Assembly (NCBI RefSeq): GCF_023983475.1
Contig: NZ_CP092712.1
Location: 2,542,001 to 2,606,000, forward strand
DNA: 64,000 bases
Reading direction: 5' to 3'
Source of the DNA: Aliivibrio fischeri ATCC 7744 = JCM 18803 = DSM 507
Lineage (GTDB): Bacteria; Pseudomonadota; Gammaproteobacteria; Enterobacterales; Vibrionaceae
Position numbers and translations under genes: made by a program
Notes under the pieces: model-generated
Told to the model about the DNA's origin: nothing
Seen by the model: only the letters and a program-made list of their open reading frames with translations
The model's database searches: none
Shown here: one piece after another, positions 1-7,977 of the stretch
Layout of the letters: each line of letters starts with the position of its first letter
How positions within the stretch are numbered: position 1 is the first letter of the stretch

Positions 1-481
1 AGTAACAATCCACTAAGCTAAACTCATCACTCATGAAGTATGTGTATTCAGCAAAGATTGGACCTAACATTAGTAGGTCATTGCGTAGCTTGTTACGTGC
101 AGCTTCAGATTCTTCGAATGAACCTTTAACTACTTTCTCAGCTAGTGAGTACCAGTTTGTCTCAACACGGTGCATCATTAGACGGCTGTTACCACGAGCT
201 ACAGGGTAAACAGGCATCAATGGTGGATGAGGAAAACGCTCATCTAAGTATTCCATGATGATGTTAGAGTTGTATAGAGCAAGCTCACGATCAACTAGTG
301 TAGGTACAGTTTTGTAAGGGTTTAATTCTACAAGTTCTGCAGGTAAGTTGGATGGATCAACCAATTCAACTTCAACACTTACTCCTTTCTCAGCAAGTAC
401 GATACGTACTTGATGACTGTACATGTCAGAAGCGTCTGAAAAAAGCGTCATTACTGAGCGTTTGTTGGCAGCAACAGCCAT
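1..481 (-). CDS. sspA: Stringent starvation protein A, 5' part only
   Basis: SspA is an RNA polymerase-associated protein with a glutathione S-transferase fold that alters transcription during starvation and stationary phase. The first 160 codons are present and the frame runs off the left edge of the window without a stop. The N-terminus reads MAVAANKRSVMTLF and continues with the thioredoxin-like GST segment (SHQVRIVLAEKG, then NPYKTVPTL). The ATG is preceded by a GGAGGG ribosome site. It lies downstream of petABC on the same strand, the usual Vibrionaceae order. The family is normally a little over 200 aa, so about a quarter is missing. Confidence 0.95.
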   Translation of the reverse strand, partial: MAVAANKRSVMTLFSDASDMYSHQVRIVLAEKGVSVEVELVDPSNLPAELVELNPYKTVPTLVDRELALYNSNIIMEYLDERFPHPPLMPVYPVARGNSRLMMHRVETNWYSLAEKVVKGSFEESEAARNKLRNDLLMLGPIFAEYTYFMSDEFSLVDCY

Positions 482-531
482 TGAGCCCTCCGGTATTTAT
501 CTAGGAGCAAAAGCACCACACTTAGGGTGCC

Positions 532-564
532 GTCATCTATTATTGTTATTAAAATAATAGTGAC
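532..564. repeat. AT-rich inverted repeat between petC and sspA
   Basis: GTCA-t-CTATTATT pairs with AATAATAG-TGAC around an 8-base loop, with one bulged base. It lies just upstream of sspA and downstream of the petC terminator. It could be an operator or part of the sspA promoter region. Only the symmetry is seen. Confidence 0.4.
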
Positions 565-565
565 A

Positions 566-594
566 CAAAAACAATGGAGGCTAAGCCTCCATTG
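566..594 (-). terminator. Rho-independent terminator after petC
   Basis: The stem CAATGGAGGC/GCCTCCATTG has a 3-base loop and is followed on the minus strand by TTTTTG. It begins 30 bases past the petC stop and would end the petABC transcript before sspA. Confidence 0.75.
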
Positions 595-623
595 CGTACA
601 ATTAACGATCTAGAATATCACGA

Positions 624-1361
624 TTAGTGGACATCACGCCAATATTCTTTCTTAAGTAAATAAGAAACAAAGGCAAATATCACTAAAAAGCCCATAACCC
701 ACCAACCCAAACGATGACGTTCAAGTTTTACAGGATCACCTGAATATTCTAAAAAGTTGACCAAATCGCGAACTGCCATATCGTATTCGCCAGAGCTAAG
801 CTCTCCAGTACCATCTGACTCAACACCAACAACAGCTTTATGCTCAACACCATCAACAATAGTTGTCTCATAAACTGGTGTAGTTACCCCTTGCAGCTCT
901 TGAAGAACATGAGGCATACCAACACTTGGGAATACCATGTTATTCACACCAAATGGACGAGTTGGATCGGCATAAAAAGTACGTAAATAGGTATATAACC
1001 AATCAGTACCTCGAACGCGAGCAACAAGCGTTAAATCTGGTGGTGGAGCACCAAACCAGCCTGCGGCTTGCTTTTCAGGTATTGCACTCTTCATTAGGTC
1101 ACCGATCTTCGCATCAGGATTAAATACTAGGTTTTCCATCATCAAATCTGGTGGAATGCCTAGATCTTCTGCAACACGGTTATAGCGCTGGTATTGTGTT
1201 GAGTGACAACCCGCACAATAGTTCATAAAGATCTTGGCACCATTTTGTAGAGATGCTTGATCGCTAATATCATTATTCGCTTTATCTAATGGTACATTTG
1301 CACCTGCTGCCATCGCCATTGACGGCAACAAAGCAAAAAGCACTAAAATCAACTTTTTCAT
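624..1361 (-). CDS. petC: Cytochrome c1 of the bc1 complex
   Basis: This is the haem c subunit of ubiquinol-cytochrome c reductase. It takes electrons from the Rieske protein and passes them to soluble cytochrome c in the periplasm. A cleavable signal peptide occupies about residues 1-18. The c-type haem motif CAGCH is at 49-53, and the stretch VNNMVFPSVGMPHVL contains likely axial-ligand methionines. One C-terminal membrane anchor (about 217-236) precedes the tail KKEYWRDVH. The length of 245 aa is normal for proteobacteria. The start overlaps the end of petB by 4 bases, implying translational coupling in petABC. Confidence 0.96.
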   Translation of the reverse strand: MKKLILVLFALLPSMAMAAGANVPLDKANNDISDQASLQNGAKIFMNYCAGCHSTQYQRYNRVAEDLGIPPDLMMENLVFNPDAKIGDLMKSAIPEKQAAGWFGAPPPDLTLVARVRGTDWLYTYLRTFYADPTRPFGVNNMVFPSVGMPHVLQELQGVTTPVYETTIVDGVEHKAVVGVESDGTGELSSGEYDMAVRDLVNFLEYSGDPVKLERHRLGWWVMGFLVIFAFVSYLLKKEYWRDVH

Positions 1362-2626
1362 TTGAATGTCACCCTCTCTGGTAATGGTTTTGTGGCTTCA
1401 TTTTTGCTGTAAATAAACAGAATAACGAAGAACATAAAGTACATCAGACTAAAGATTTGAGCTAACAGCGTATAAGTTGGTGTTGCAGGTAATGCACCTA
1501 ATACACCTAATGCAATAAAGCTGATAGTAAATTGGATAATATTCAATAAATGTAACTTACTACGGTAACGATAAGAGCGAACCTTACAACGGTCTAACCA
1601 TGGAAGTAAGAACAACACGACAATCGATGCCCCCATTGCTACTACCCCTAATAATTTATCAGGAACCGCACGCAAAATTGCATAGAATGGTGTGAAATAC
1701 CAAACAGGCGCAATGTGCTCAGGTGTTTTTAATGGGTTTGCTGCTTCAAAGTTAGGCGGCTCAAGGAAGTAACCTCCCATTTCAGGGTTAAAGAACAACA
1801 CGTAACAGAAGAAAAATAAGAAACCAGCCACACCAATCATATCTTTAACCGTTCCATAAGGATGGAAAGGCACTGAATCAATGATGTTATATTTACTTGT
1901 GTAATATTCGTGGAACTTAAACTGTGTTTTATGCTCACCTTTATCGTCTTTTGCTTTTGGTAGCTTAGTTTCAATACCATCAGGGTTATTAGAACCAACC
2001 TCATGCAGAGCTAAAATATGAAGAACAACTAAAAGTAACAAAACAATTGGTAGTGCAATAACATGAAGCGCAAAGAAGCGATTTAGTGTCGCCCCCGAAA
2101 TAACATAATCACCACGGATCCAAAGTGTAAGATCATCACCAATAACAGGAATTGCACCAAACAAAGAAATGATTACTTGAGCTCCCCAATAAGACATCTG
2201 CCCCCACGGTAATAAGTACCCCATGAATGCTTCAGCCATTAAAACTAAGAAGATCAACATACCAAATAACCACAACAGTTCACGCGGCTTTTGGTAAGAA
2301 CCATAAATCAGACCACGGAACATATGCAGATAAACAACAACAAAAAAGGCAGACGCCCCAGTTGAGTGCATATAACGAAGTAACCATCCATAATCAACAT
2401 CACGCATGATGTATTCAACAGAGGCAAATGCTCCTTCTCCAGAAGGAACGTAATTCATTGTTAACCAAATACCAGTTACGATCTGATTAACTAAAACCAA
2501 CATGGCCAAAGAGCCAAAGAAATACCAAAAGTTAAAGTTTTTTGGCATTGGGTACTCAGATAAATGCTTTTTATATGCATTCATCGCAGGCAGACGCTTT
2601 TCTACCCAATCAAGTAACGGTTGCAT
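1358..2626 (-). CDS. petB: Cytochrome b of the bc1 complex
   Basis: This is the membrane core of the bc1 complex, carrying two b haems and the Qo and Qi quinone sites. The predicted haem ligands are His87/His101 and His188/His203, with family-typical spacing. The protein has 422 residues and about eight membrane helices. The Qo-site tetrapeptide, usually PEWY, reads PVWY at 307-310. The ATG overlaps the petA stop (TAATG), and the 3' end overlaps petC, so the three genes form one operon. The membrane topology matches full-length bacterial cytochrome b rather than the split b6/subunit IV form. Confidence 0.97.
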   Translation of the reverse strand: MQPLLDWVEKRLPAMNAYKKHLSEYPMPKNFNFWYFFGSLAMLVLVNQIVTGIWLTMNYVPSGEGAFASVEYIMRDVDYGWLLRYMHSTGASAFFVVVYLHMFRGLIYGSYQKPRELLWLFGMLIFLVLMAEAFMGYLLPWGQMSYWGAQVIISLFGAIPVIGDDLTLWIRGDYVISGATLNRFFALHVIALPIVLLLLVVLHILALHEVGSNNPDGIETKLPKAKDDKGEHKTQFKFHEYYTSKYNIIDSVPFHPYGTVKDMIGVAGFLFFFCYVLFFNPEMGGYFLEPPNFEAANPLKTPEHIAPVWYFTPFYAILRAVPDKLLGVVAMGASIVVLFLLPWLDRCKVRSYRYRSKLHLLNIIQFTISFIALGVLGALPATPTYTLLAQIFSLMYFMFFVILFIYSKNEATKPLPERVTFK

Positions 2627-3219
2627 TAGGCTTCCCCTCCTTCATCAACCCCAACTAGGATACGAGTATCACTAAGGTACATGTGCTTAGGAACAACAAG
2701 ATTCAAAGGTGCAGGTACACCTTGGAATACTCGACCAGCCATATCAAATTTAGAACCATGACATGGGCAGAAGAAACCAGAATTAACCCCTTCAACTTGT
2801 TCACTAAAACTGTCAGGTAAATAGGTAGGTGAACAGCCAAGGTGAGTACAGATGCCAACGGCTAAAAAGATTTCTGGCTTAATTGAGCGATATGCATTTT
2901 GGGCATATTCAGGTTGTTGTTCTTCTCCAGAAGACGGGTCTCGAAGTTGACCCTCAATCTCAGTTAATGATTGTAAAAGTGCTTCTGAACGACGAACGAC
3001 CCATACAGGCTTTCCTCGCCACTCAACACGAACCATTTGCCCATCCTCGAGCTTACTGATATCGACTTCAACCGGAGCACCAGCAGCTTTCGCTTTTGCA
3101 CTCGGGTTCCAAGATTTAATAAAAGGTACGGCCACCGCAGCAGCTCCTAGCCCACCAACAACAGCTGTTGTGGCGGTTAAGAAACGACGTCGACCATTAC
3201 TCACTGGCGCATTGCTCAT
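2626..3219 (-). CDS. petA: Rieske iron-sulfur subunit of the bc1 complex
   Basis: This is the [2Fe-2S] subunit that carries electrons from quinol at the Qo site to cytochrome c1. Cluster ligands are visible as CTHLGC (Cys124, His126, Cys129) and CPCHG (Cys151, Cys153, His154). A twin-arginine signal-anchor with RRRFL at 10-14 precedes a hydrophobic segment (about 17-33), consistent with Tat export of a folded protein. I place the start at 3219 (MSNAPVSNGRR, 197 aa) because GGGAG lies 8 bases upstream. A longer frame starting at 3267 lacks this support. It is the first gene of petABC. Confidence 0.94.
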   Translation of the reverse strand: MSNAPVSNGRRRFLTATTAVVGGLGAAAVAVPFIKSWNPSAKAKAAGAPVEVDISKLEDGQMVRVEWRGKPVWVVRRSEALLQSLTEIEGQLRDPSSGEEQQPEYAQNAYRSIKPEIFLAVGICTHLGCSPTYLPDSFSEQVEGVNSGFFCPCHGSKFDMAGRVFQGVPAPLNLVVPKHMYLSDTRILVGVDEGGEA

Positions 3220-3383
3220 CCAACTTTCTCCCATTTGCTCTATGCGGTTTTTATTATGTCCATACATTTACGAGCTACGGCTAACTTTCAATGGTGTGAT
3301 ACAACAGAACTTTACTATTCCAAACGCTCTAAAGAGGCTCAAAATTAATTCATATATTATTAGGCTGCTGTTTTAACCCATAA

Positions 3384-3412
3384 ATGATAAAGAAAACCTT
3401 ACTTTTTGACAA
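3384..3412 (-). promoter_or_regulatory. Sigma-70-type promoter for petABC
   Basis: On the minus strand TTGTCA (3407-3412) and TATCAT (3384-3389) are separated by exactly 17 bases, each matching five of six consensus positions. It would start a transcript near 3376 with a leader of about 157 nt before petA. It sits in the 3220-3613 intergenic gap, which otherwise holds only the rpsI terminator and no supportable small gene. Confidence 0.6.
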
Positions 3413-3535
3413 GATAAAGCTACTTTTTTGCAACATTTGTGAGATATGTAGAGTTTTTGTAGTGAGATTGGAGAAAGGATAAAAAAAGAGAAAGGAATTC
3501 AAGACTTAAAAATGTTTTAAGCTCACAAAAACAAC

Positions 3536-3563
3536 AAAAGCCCAGCATAAATGCTGGGCTTTT
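3536..3563 (-). terminator. Terminator after rpsI
   Basis: A 13-bp perfect stem (AAAAGCCCAGCAT/ATGCTGGGCTTTT) with a two-base apex is followed by a T-rich run on the minus strand. It ends the rplM-rpsI transcript and separates it from petABC. Confidence 0.85.
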
Positions 3564-3613
3564 GACCACAATACCAAAGGAGCTTTGAAACAAAACTCCT
3601 TGGAAGCGTAAAA

Positions 3614-4006
3614 TTAACGCTTAGAGAATTGTGGTTTACGACGTGCTTTACGTAGACCAACTTTCTTACGTTCAACGCAACGTGCGTCACGAGTAACGTA
3701 GCCAGCTGCGCGTAGTGCAGGACGTAGTGATTCATCGTATTGCATTAGAGCACGTGTGATACCGTGACGGATCGCACCAGCTTGACCAGAAATACCACCA
3801 CCAGAAACAGTGATGTATAGGTCTAGTTTATCAGTCATTTCAACTAGCTCTAGAGGTTGGTTAACAACCATACGTGCTGTTGGACGACCGAAGTAAACTT
3901 CAAGGCTGCGCTTGTTGATTACGATGTTGCCAGTACCCGGTTTGATGAAAACACGAGCTGCTGAGCTTTTACGGCGACCAGTGCCGTAGTATTGATTCTC
4001 TGCCAT
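3614..4006 (-). CDS. rpsI: 30S ribosomal protein S9
   Basis: S9 lies in the head of the 30S subunit, with a C-terminal tail reaching the P-site tRNA. The protein starts [15 protein letters not shown] and ends with the conserved basic tail [11 protein letters not shown]. Two ATGs are available. I choose the second (4006, 130 aa) because the GAGG ribosome site is 9 bases upstream of it and only 3 bases from the first. The length equals that of Escherichia coli S9. It follows rplM after 15 bases and is surely cotranscribed with it. Confidence 0.97.
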
Positions 4007-4021
4007 TGCCATAATCCTCGA

Positions 4022-4450
4022 TTAAATGTCTAGTACTTGTGGTTGTTGAGCAGTGTGGTTATGCTCAGCGCCAGCGTAAACTTTAAGTTTACGGTACATA
4101 GCACGACCAAGAGGACCACGTGGAAGCATACCTTTAACAGCTAATTCAATAACCATTTCAGGTTTACGATCGATCAGTTTCTCGAAAGAAATAGATTTTA
4201 GACCGCCTGGGAATTCAGAGTGACGGTAGTAGATCTTGTCAGATGCTTTCTTACCAGTTACTCGTACTTTCTCAGCGTTGATAACGATGATGTAATCACC
4301 AGTATCTACGTGAGGAGTGTATTCTGCTTTATGCTTACCGCGTAGGCGAGATGCGATTTCAGTTGCGATACGACCAAGAGTTTTACCTTCAGCGTCTACA
4401 ACATACCAGTCACGCTTTACAGCGGCTGGTTTAGCAACGAAAGTTTTCAT
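4022..4450 (-). CDS. rplM: 50S ribosomal protein L13
   Basis: L13 is an early-assembly protein of the 50S subunit. The sequence starts [20 protein letters not shown] and contains the family segments [17 protein letters not shown] and [10 protein letters not shown]. Its 142 aa match the E. coli length. It is the first gene of rplM-rpsI and is preceded by a structured leader (4451-4583), in line with the known autoregulation of this operon by L13 in enterobacteria. Confidence 0.97.
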   Translation of the reverse strand: MKTFVAKPAAVKRDWYVVDAEGKTLGRIATEIASRLRGKHKAEYTPHVDTGDYIIVINAEKVRVTGKKASDKIYYRHSEFPGGLKSISFEKLIDRKPEMVIELAVKGMLPRGPLGRAMYRKLKVYAGAEHNHTAQQPQVLDI

Positions 4451-4583
4451 GCTAATGATACCCGTTATTAAATAATTTCACTGATTAGGAGCTTTCGCTC
4501 CCACTGTATATTTTTGAGCCCAGTCATCACCCCTTCGAGTGGTTGGCACTCTTGGCAATTAAGCCAGTACAGTAACGGTGGGT
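4451..4583 (-). promoter_or_regulatory. Probable L13 autoregulatory mRNA leader
   Basis: The predicted transcript has about 130 untranslated bases before rplM. They contain a perfect 5-bp hairpin with a GNRA tetraloop, GGAGC-GAAA-GCTCC (4488-4501), about 40 bases before the start codon. L13 is known to repress its own operon by binding the leader in E. coli. Applying that here is inference from position and structure. Confidence 0.45.
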
Positions 4584-4589
4584 CGGAGG

Positions 4590-4595
4590 ATTATA
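4590..4595 (-). promoter_or_regulatory. -10 element of the rplM-rpsI promoter
   Basis: The minus strand reads a perfect TATAAT followed by the GC-containing discriminator CCTCCGACC, typical of stringently controlled ribosomal promoters. The -35 region at the correct spacing (GTGATT) is poor. Confidence 0.55.
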
Positions 4596-4674
4596 GAGAA
4601 GCATGAAGAAAAAATCACCTTTTTTTTGAAGATATTTCACATATCGGTCAAAAAGTTTAAAAAAAACGAGTTTT

Positions 4675-4700
4675 GAGCTTCATCACAGTAAATGAAGCTC
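4675..4700 (-). terminator. Candidate terminator after zapE
   Basis: A 9-bp perfect stem (GAGCTTCAT/ATGAAGCTC) lies 30 bases past the zapE stop. On the minus strand it is followed by AAAACTCG and only then a long T run, so it is an imperfect intrinsic terminator. Confidence 0.5.
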
Positions 4701-4729
4701 TTAAATCATCAAAAAATGACTCTCTTTTA

Positions 4730-5836
4730 TTAAGATAAATGTTCTTTTGCTAGATACTCATGACTTTGCATTTCAATCAACCTTGACTGACAACGTTTAA
4801 ATTCAAACGTTAGACGACCTTTTTGATATATAGAGGCTAAATCTGTCTCTGCAGAGATGATTAATTTTACATTTCGCTCATAAAACTCATCAACCATAGC
4901 GATAAATCGGCGAGCCGCATCATCATTTAGCTCCCCCATGATTTTCACATTAGATAGCAAGACCGTATGATACAAGCGGGAGAGCTCAATATAATCATGC
5001 TGACTACGAGCACTTTCACATAGAGATGCAAAGTCAAAATGAACCACCCCATCCCCTTCGGCTTTTACCTCTAAGAGACGATGATTAATTTCTATTTGAG
5101 TCGATTTGTAATCGCAACCAGAAACTAACTGTAAGAAGTAACCTTTCATATTCGTTTCAGCATCGCTATCTAATGGGTAGTGATATATTTCTGCCTGCTC
5201 TAGCGTTCTAAGGCGATAATCAACACCACTATCCACATTGATAATGTCACAATGTTGCTCAATTAGAGAAATAGCAGGTAAAAAACGAGCTCGCTGTAGC
5301 CCATTACGATATAAGTCTTGAGGCAATATATTCGACGTAGCGACTAACGTTATCCCTCTATCAAATAAAGCCTCCAATAAAGTTGCTAAGATCATCGCAT
5401 CAGTAATATCTGAAACAAAAAACTCATCAAAGCAGATAATGTCGGTTTCTTGTTTAAATTTATCAGCAACAATAAGCAAAGGATCAGACTGCTGTTTTAA
5501 TTCTCCTAGCTCATCATGAACTCGCTGCATAAAACGATGAAAATGAACTCGCATTTTTCTTTGGGTGGGTAATGCATCATAAAAGGTATCAACTAAATAG
5601 GTTTTACCCCGACCGACCCCACCCCAAAAATACAAGCCTTTTTCGGGAATTAACTTTGGTGGTTCTGCTTTTATAAAAAAGTGTTTCCAGGATCTTTTTA
5701 CTGGTTGTTGAGGAACTTTTAATTCTAAAAAACGTCGATATAAATCATCAAGATGTTCTACAGCATTTTGTTGAGCGCTATCATGCATAAACCCCTCTTG
5801 ATTGAGGTCTTGCTGATATTTTTCTAATGGTGTCAT
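4730..5836 (-). CDS. zapE: Cell division ATPase ZapE (AFG1 family)
   Basis: ZapE is a P-loop ATPase related to yeast Afg1. In E. coli it acts at the division ring and affects FtsZ polymers. The Walker A motif GGVGRGKT is at 72-79, and a Walker B-like CFDEF follows near 135-139. I prefer the start at 5836 (MTPLEKYQQD, 368 aa), which is the family N-terminus. An upstream ATG would add 13 residues (MKGVNQQKKRLKV) with no clear ribosome site for either. It lies upstream of rplM on the same strand and is divergent from zapG. Confidence 0.92.
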   Translation of the reverse strand: MTPLEKYQQDLNQEGFMHDSAQQNAVEHLDDLYRRFLELKVPQQPVKRSWKHFFIKAEPPKLIPEKGLYFWGGVGRGKTYLVDTFYDALPTQRKMRVHFHRFMQRVHDELGELKQQSDPLLIVADKFKQETDIICFDEFFVSDITDAMILATLLEALFDRGITLVATSNILPQDLYRNGLQRARFLPAISLIEQHCDIINVDSGVDYRLRTLEQAEIYHYPLDSDAETNMKGYFLQLVSGCDYKSTQIEINHRLLEVKAEGDGVVHFDFASLCESARSQHDYIELSRLYHTVLLSNVKIMGELNDDAARRFIAMVDEFYERNVKLIISAETDLASIYQKGRLTFEFKRCQSRLIEMQSHEYLAKEHLS

Positions 5837-5960
5837 CACTTTTAATCTTTTCTTTTGTTGATTGACTCCCTTCATAGTAGCATGTTCTCAACACACCCTA
5901 TGAGTGGGCTAACTCACAGTTATGCCGACCCATATTAATTAAAACGGTAAGGAGTATTTC

Positions 5961-6416
5961 ATGGCGTGGACGTACGCTTTAATTGGCTTAGCTGTTGGTA
6001 TTACCATTGGCTTTATGATTTCTCGTTTTACAGTACCCGGTATTAAACACCAAAAATCATTAAAACAAGATTTAGAAAAATCCAAATATGAATTGGAGCA
6101 ATACCGTCAAGAGTTGGTTGATCACTTCGCAACAAGTGCAACAATGCTAGAAGCGTTAGCAAAAGACTTCAATAAGATGTATGACCACATGGCTTCAACA
6201 TCAAAAGAGTTGATGCCTAATCTTCCAGAGCAAGACAACCCGTTTTCAGCGCGTTTAGGAGAAATGACCCTTTCACCAGAGCTAAACAAAAAAGTAGCTC
6301 ATGTAAAAGATGAAATTAGTAAACAACCTAAAGATTACGCCAATGGAGCGACAGGCCTTTTAAAGGATGAGCACCTAGTTGATATCAACGCAAAAAAAGA
6401 AGATAAAATCGCTTAA
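5961..6416 (+). CDS. zapG: DUF1043 membrane-anchored protein ZapG/YhcB
   Basis: This small inner-membrane protein family (YhcB) is linked to cell division and envelope growth. One N-terminal membrane helix (residues about 4-22) is followed by a long charged coiled-coil segment (about 30-75, KSLKQDLEKSKYELEQYRQE) and a low-complexity tail. A strong AAGGAG ribosome site precedes the ATG. It is divergent from zapE and upstream of degQ, as in other gammaproteobacteria. The molecular function is not settled. Confidence 0.88.
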   Translation: MAWTYALIGLAVGITIGFMISRFTVPGIKHQKSLKQDLEKSKYELEQYRQELVDHFATSATMLEALAKDFNKMYDHMASTSKELMPNLPEQDNPFSARLGEMTLSPELNKKVAHVKDEISKQPKDYANGATGLLKDEHLVDINAKKEDKIA

Positions 6417-6495
6417 AATACGATGTTATCGATGAACTTTCTCAAAGGTTTTTGAGTCGAATAAGTACACTTTGTTTAATTAAGAGTACATTTCG

Positions 6496-7863
6496 ATGAA
6501 AAAGCCTTTGCTCGTTTTAGGTGCTTTATCTTTAAGCATCAGTGCGATAATTACACCGATTCAATCCCAAGCAGCCTTACCACTTGCGGTGAATTCACAA
6601 CAATTACCAAGCCTTGCACCTATGTTGGAGAAAATCACTCCAGCGGTCGTGAGTATTGCCGTAGAAGGAACCCAAGTATCTAAGCGTCATATACCCGAAC
6701 AGTTTCGTTTCTTTTTTGGTCCAGACTTTCCTTCAGAACAAGTTCAAGAACAACCTTTTAGAGGGCAAGGTTCCGGCGTTATTGTCGATGCTAAAAAAGG
6801 ATATATTGTTACCAATCATCACGTCATTAATAACGCAGAAAAAATACTGGTGCAGTTACACGATGGACGTGAATACACTGCCGAATTAATTGGCAGTGAC
6901 GAATTATCTGACATCGCTTTACTTAAACTTGAAGAGGCAAAAAACCTAACCGAAATAAAGTTAGCTGATTCTGACAATTTACGGGTCGGCGATTTTAGTG
7001 TTGCCATTGGTAACCCTTTTGGCCTTGGTCAAACCGTAACATCTGGCATTATTTCAGCCTTAGGTCGCAGTGGATTAAACCTAGATAACTTTGAAAACTT
7101 TATTCAAACTGATGCCGCAATAAACAGCGGTAATTCAGGAGGTGCACTTGTAAACCTAAATGGTGATTTAATTGGTATTAACACCGCAATACTAGGACCA
7201 AATGGCGGCAACGTAGGCATCGGCTTTGCTATCCCATCAAATATGGTTCGTAATTTATCAGAGCAGATTTTAGAGTTTGGTCATGTTAAGCGCGGTATTC
7301 TTGGCGTTCAAGGAGGAGAGTTAACACCAGAACTCGCTGAAGCATTCGGTTATGAAACCAATCATGGTGCTTTTGTTAGCCAAGTTGTACCAGATAGTGC
7401 AGCTGACAAAGCTGGTATTCAAGCGGGTGACATTCTGATCTCTATCAATGGTAAAAAAATTCAAACTTTTGGTGAGTTACGAGCAAAAGTCGCCACGTTA
7501 GGTGCAGGGAAAAAAGTGACCCTAGGCCTGATCCGTGATGGAAAAGAAAAAACCATTACAGCAACACTAAAAGAAGCAGAGCAAATTAAAGCACAAGCTG
7601 AAAATCTTCATAACGGACTAAAAGGTGCAGAACTACAAAACACCTCTCAATCAGATCCAGTTAAAGGTGTGAAGATCAGTAATGTAGAAAAAGCATCCAT
7701 GGCACAACGCTACGGTTTACAAAAAGACGACGTCATTATCGGTGTTAACCGTAAACCAGTGAAAAATTTACAACAATTTAGAAAGCTACTAGAAAGCAAA
7801 CCGCCGATACTCGCATTAAACATTCAACGTGGTGAACACTCTCTTTATCTAGTCATTAAGTAA
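6496..7863 (+). CDS. degQ: Periplasmic serine protease DegQ (HtrA family)
   Basis: This periplasmic quality-control protease/chaperone digests misfolded envelope proteins. A Sec signal peptide (about 1-27) is followed by a trypsin-like domain with the triad His109 (TNHHV), Asp139 (SDIALL) and Ser214 (GNSGG), then two PDZ domains (about 260-350 and 380-455). The 455 residues and two PDZ domains fit DegQ/DegP. Its position directly upstream of degS favours DegQ. The 114-base gap to degS holds a terminator-like hairpin, so degS may have its own promoter. Confidence 0.94.
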   Translation: MKKPLLVLGALSLSISAIITPIQSQAALPLAVNSQQLPSLAPMLEKITPAVVSIAVEGTQVSKRHIPEQFRFFFGPDFPSEQVQEQPFRGQGSGVIVDAKKGYIVTNHHVINNAEKILVQLHDGREYTAELIGSDELSDIALLKLEEAKNLTEIKLADSDNLRVGDFSVAIGNPFGLGQTVTSGIISALGRSGLNLDNFENFIQTDAAINSGNSGGALVNLNGDLIGINTAILGPNGGNVGIGFAIPSNMVRNLSEQILEFGHVKRGILGVQGGELTPELAEAFGYETNHGAFVSQVVPDSAADKAGIQAGDILISINGKKIQTFGELRAKVATLGAGKKVTLGLIRDGKEKTITATLKEAEQIKAQAENLHNGLKGAELQNTSQSDPVKGVKISNVEKASMAQRYGLQKDDVIIGVNRKPVKNLQQFRKLLESKPPILALNIQRGEHSLYLVIK

Positions 7864-7869
7864 CCTAGA

Positions 7870-7902
7870 AGCAAGCACTCATTCTTTAAGTGCTTGCTCT
7901 TT
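7870..7902 (+). terminator. Candidate terminator between degQ and degS
   Basis: A 10-bp perfect stem (AGCAAGCACT/AGTGCTTGCT) with a 9-base loop lies just after the degQ stop and is followed by a short, interrupted T run (CTTTC). Confidence 0.55.
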
Positions 7903-7977
7903 CATCCTCTACTTTTTAACTAGATTCAATGTTATCCTAATCAATTATTCTTTTTATTCATCAAGGTTAGGAAGCCA

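Noticed and set aside
3170-3376. 68-codon plus-strand frame across the petA start
   Set aside because: It is antisense to the petA signal region and overlaps the petABC promoter; no ribosome site was found.
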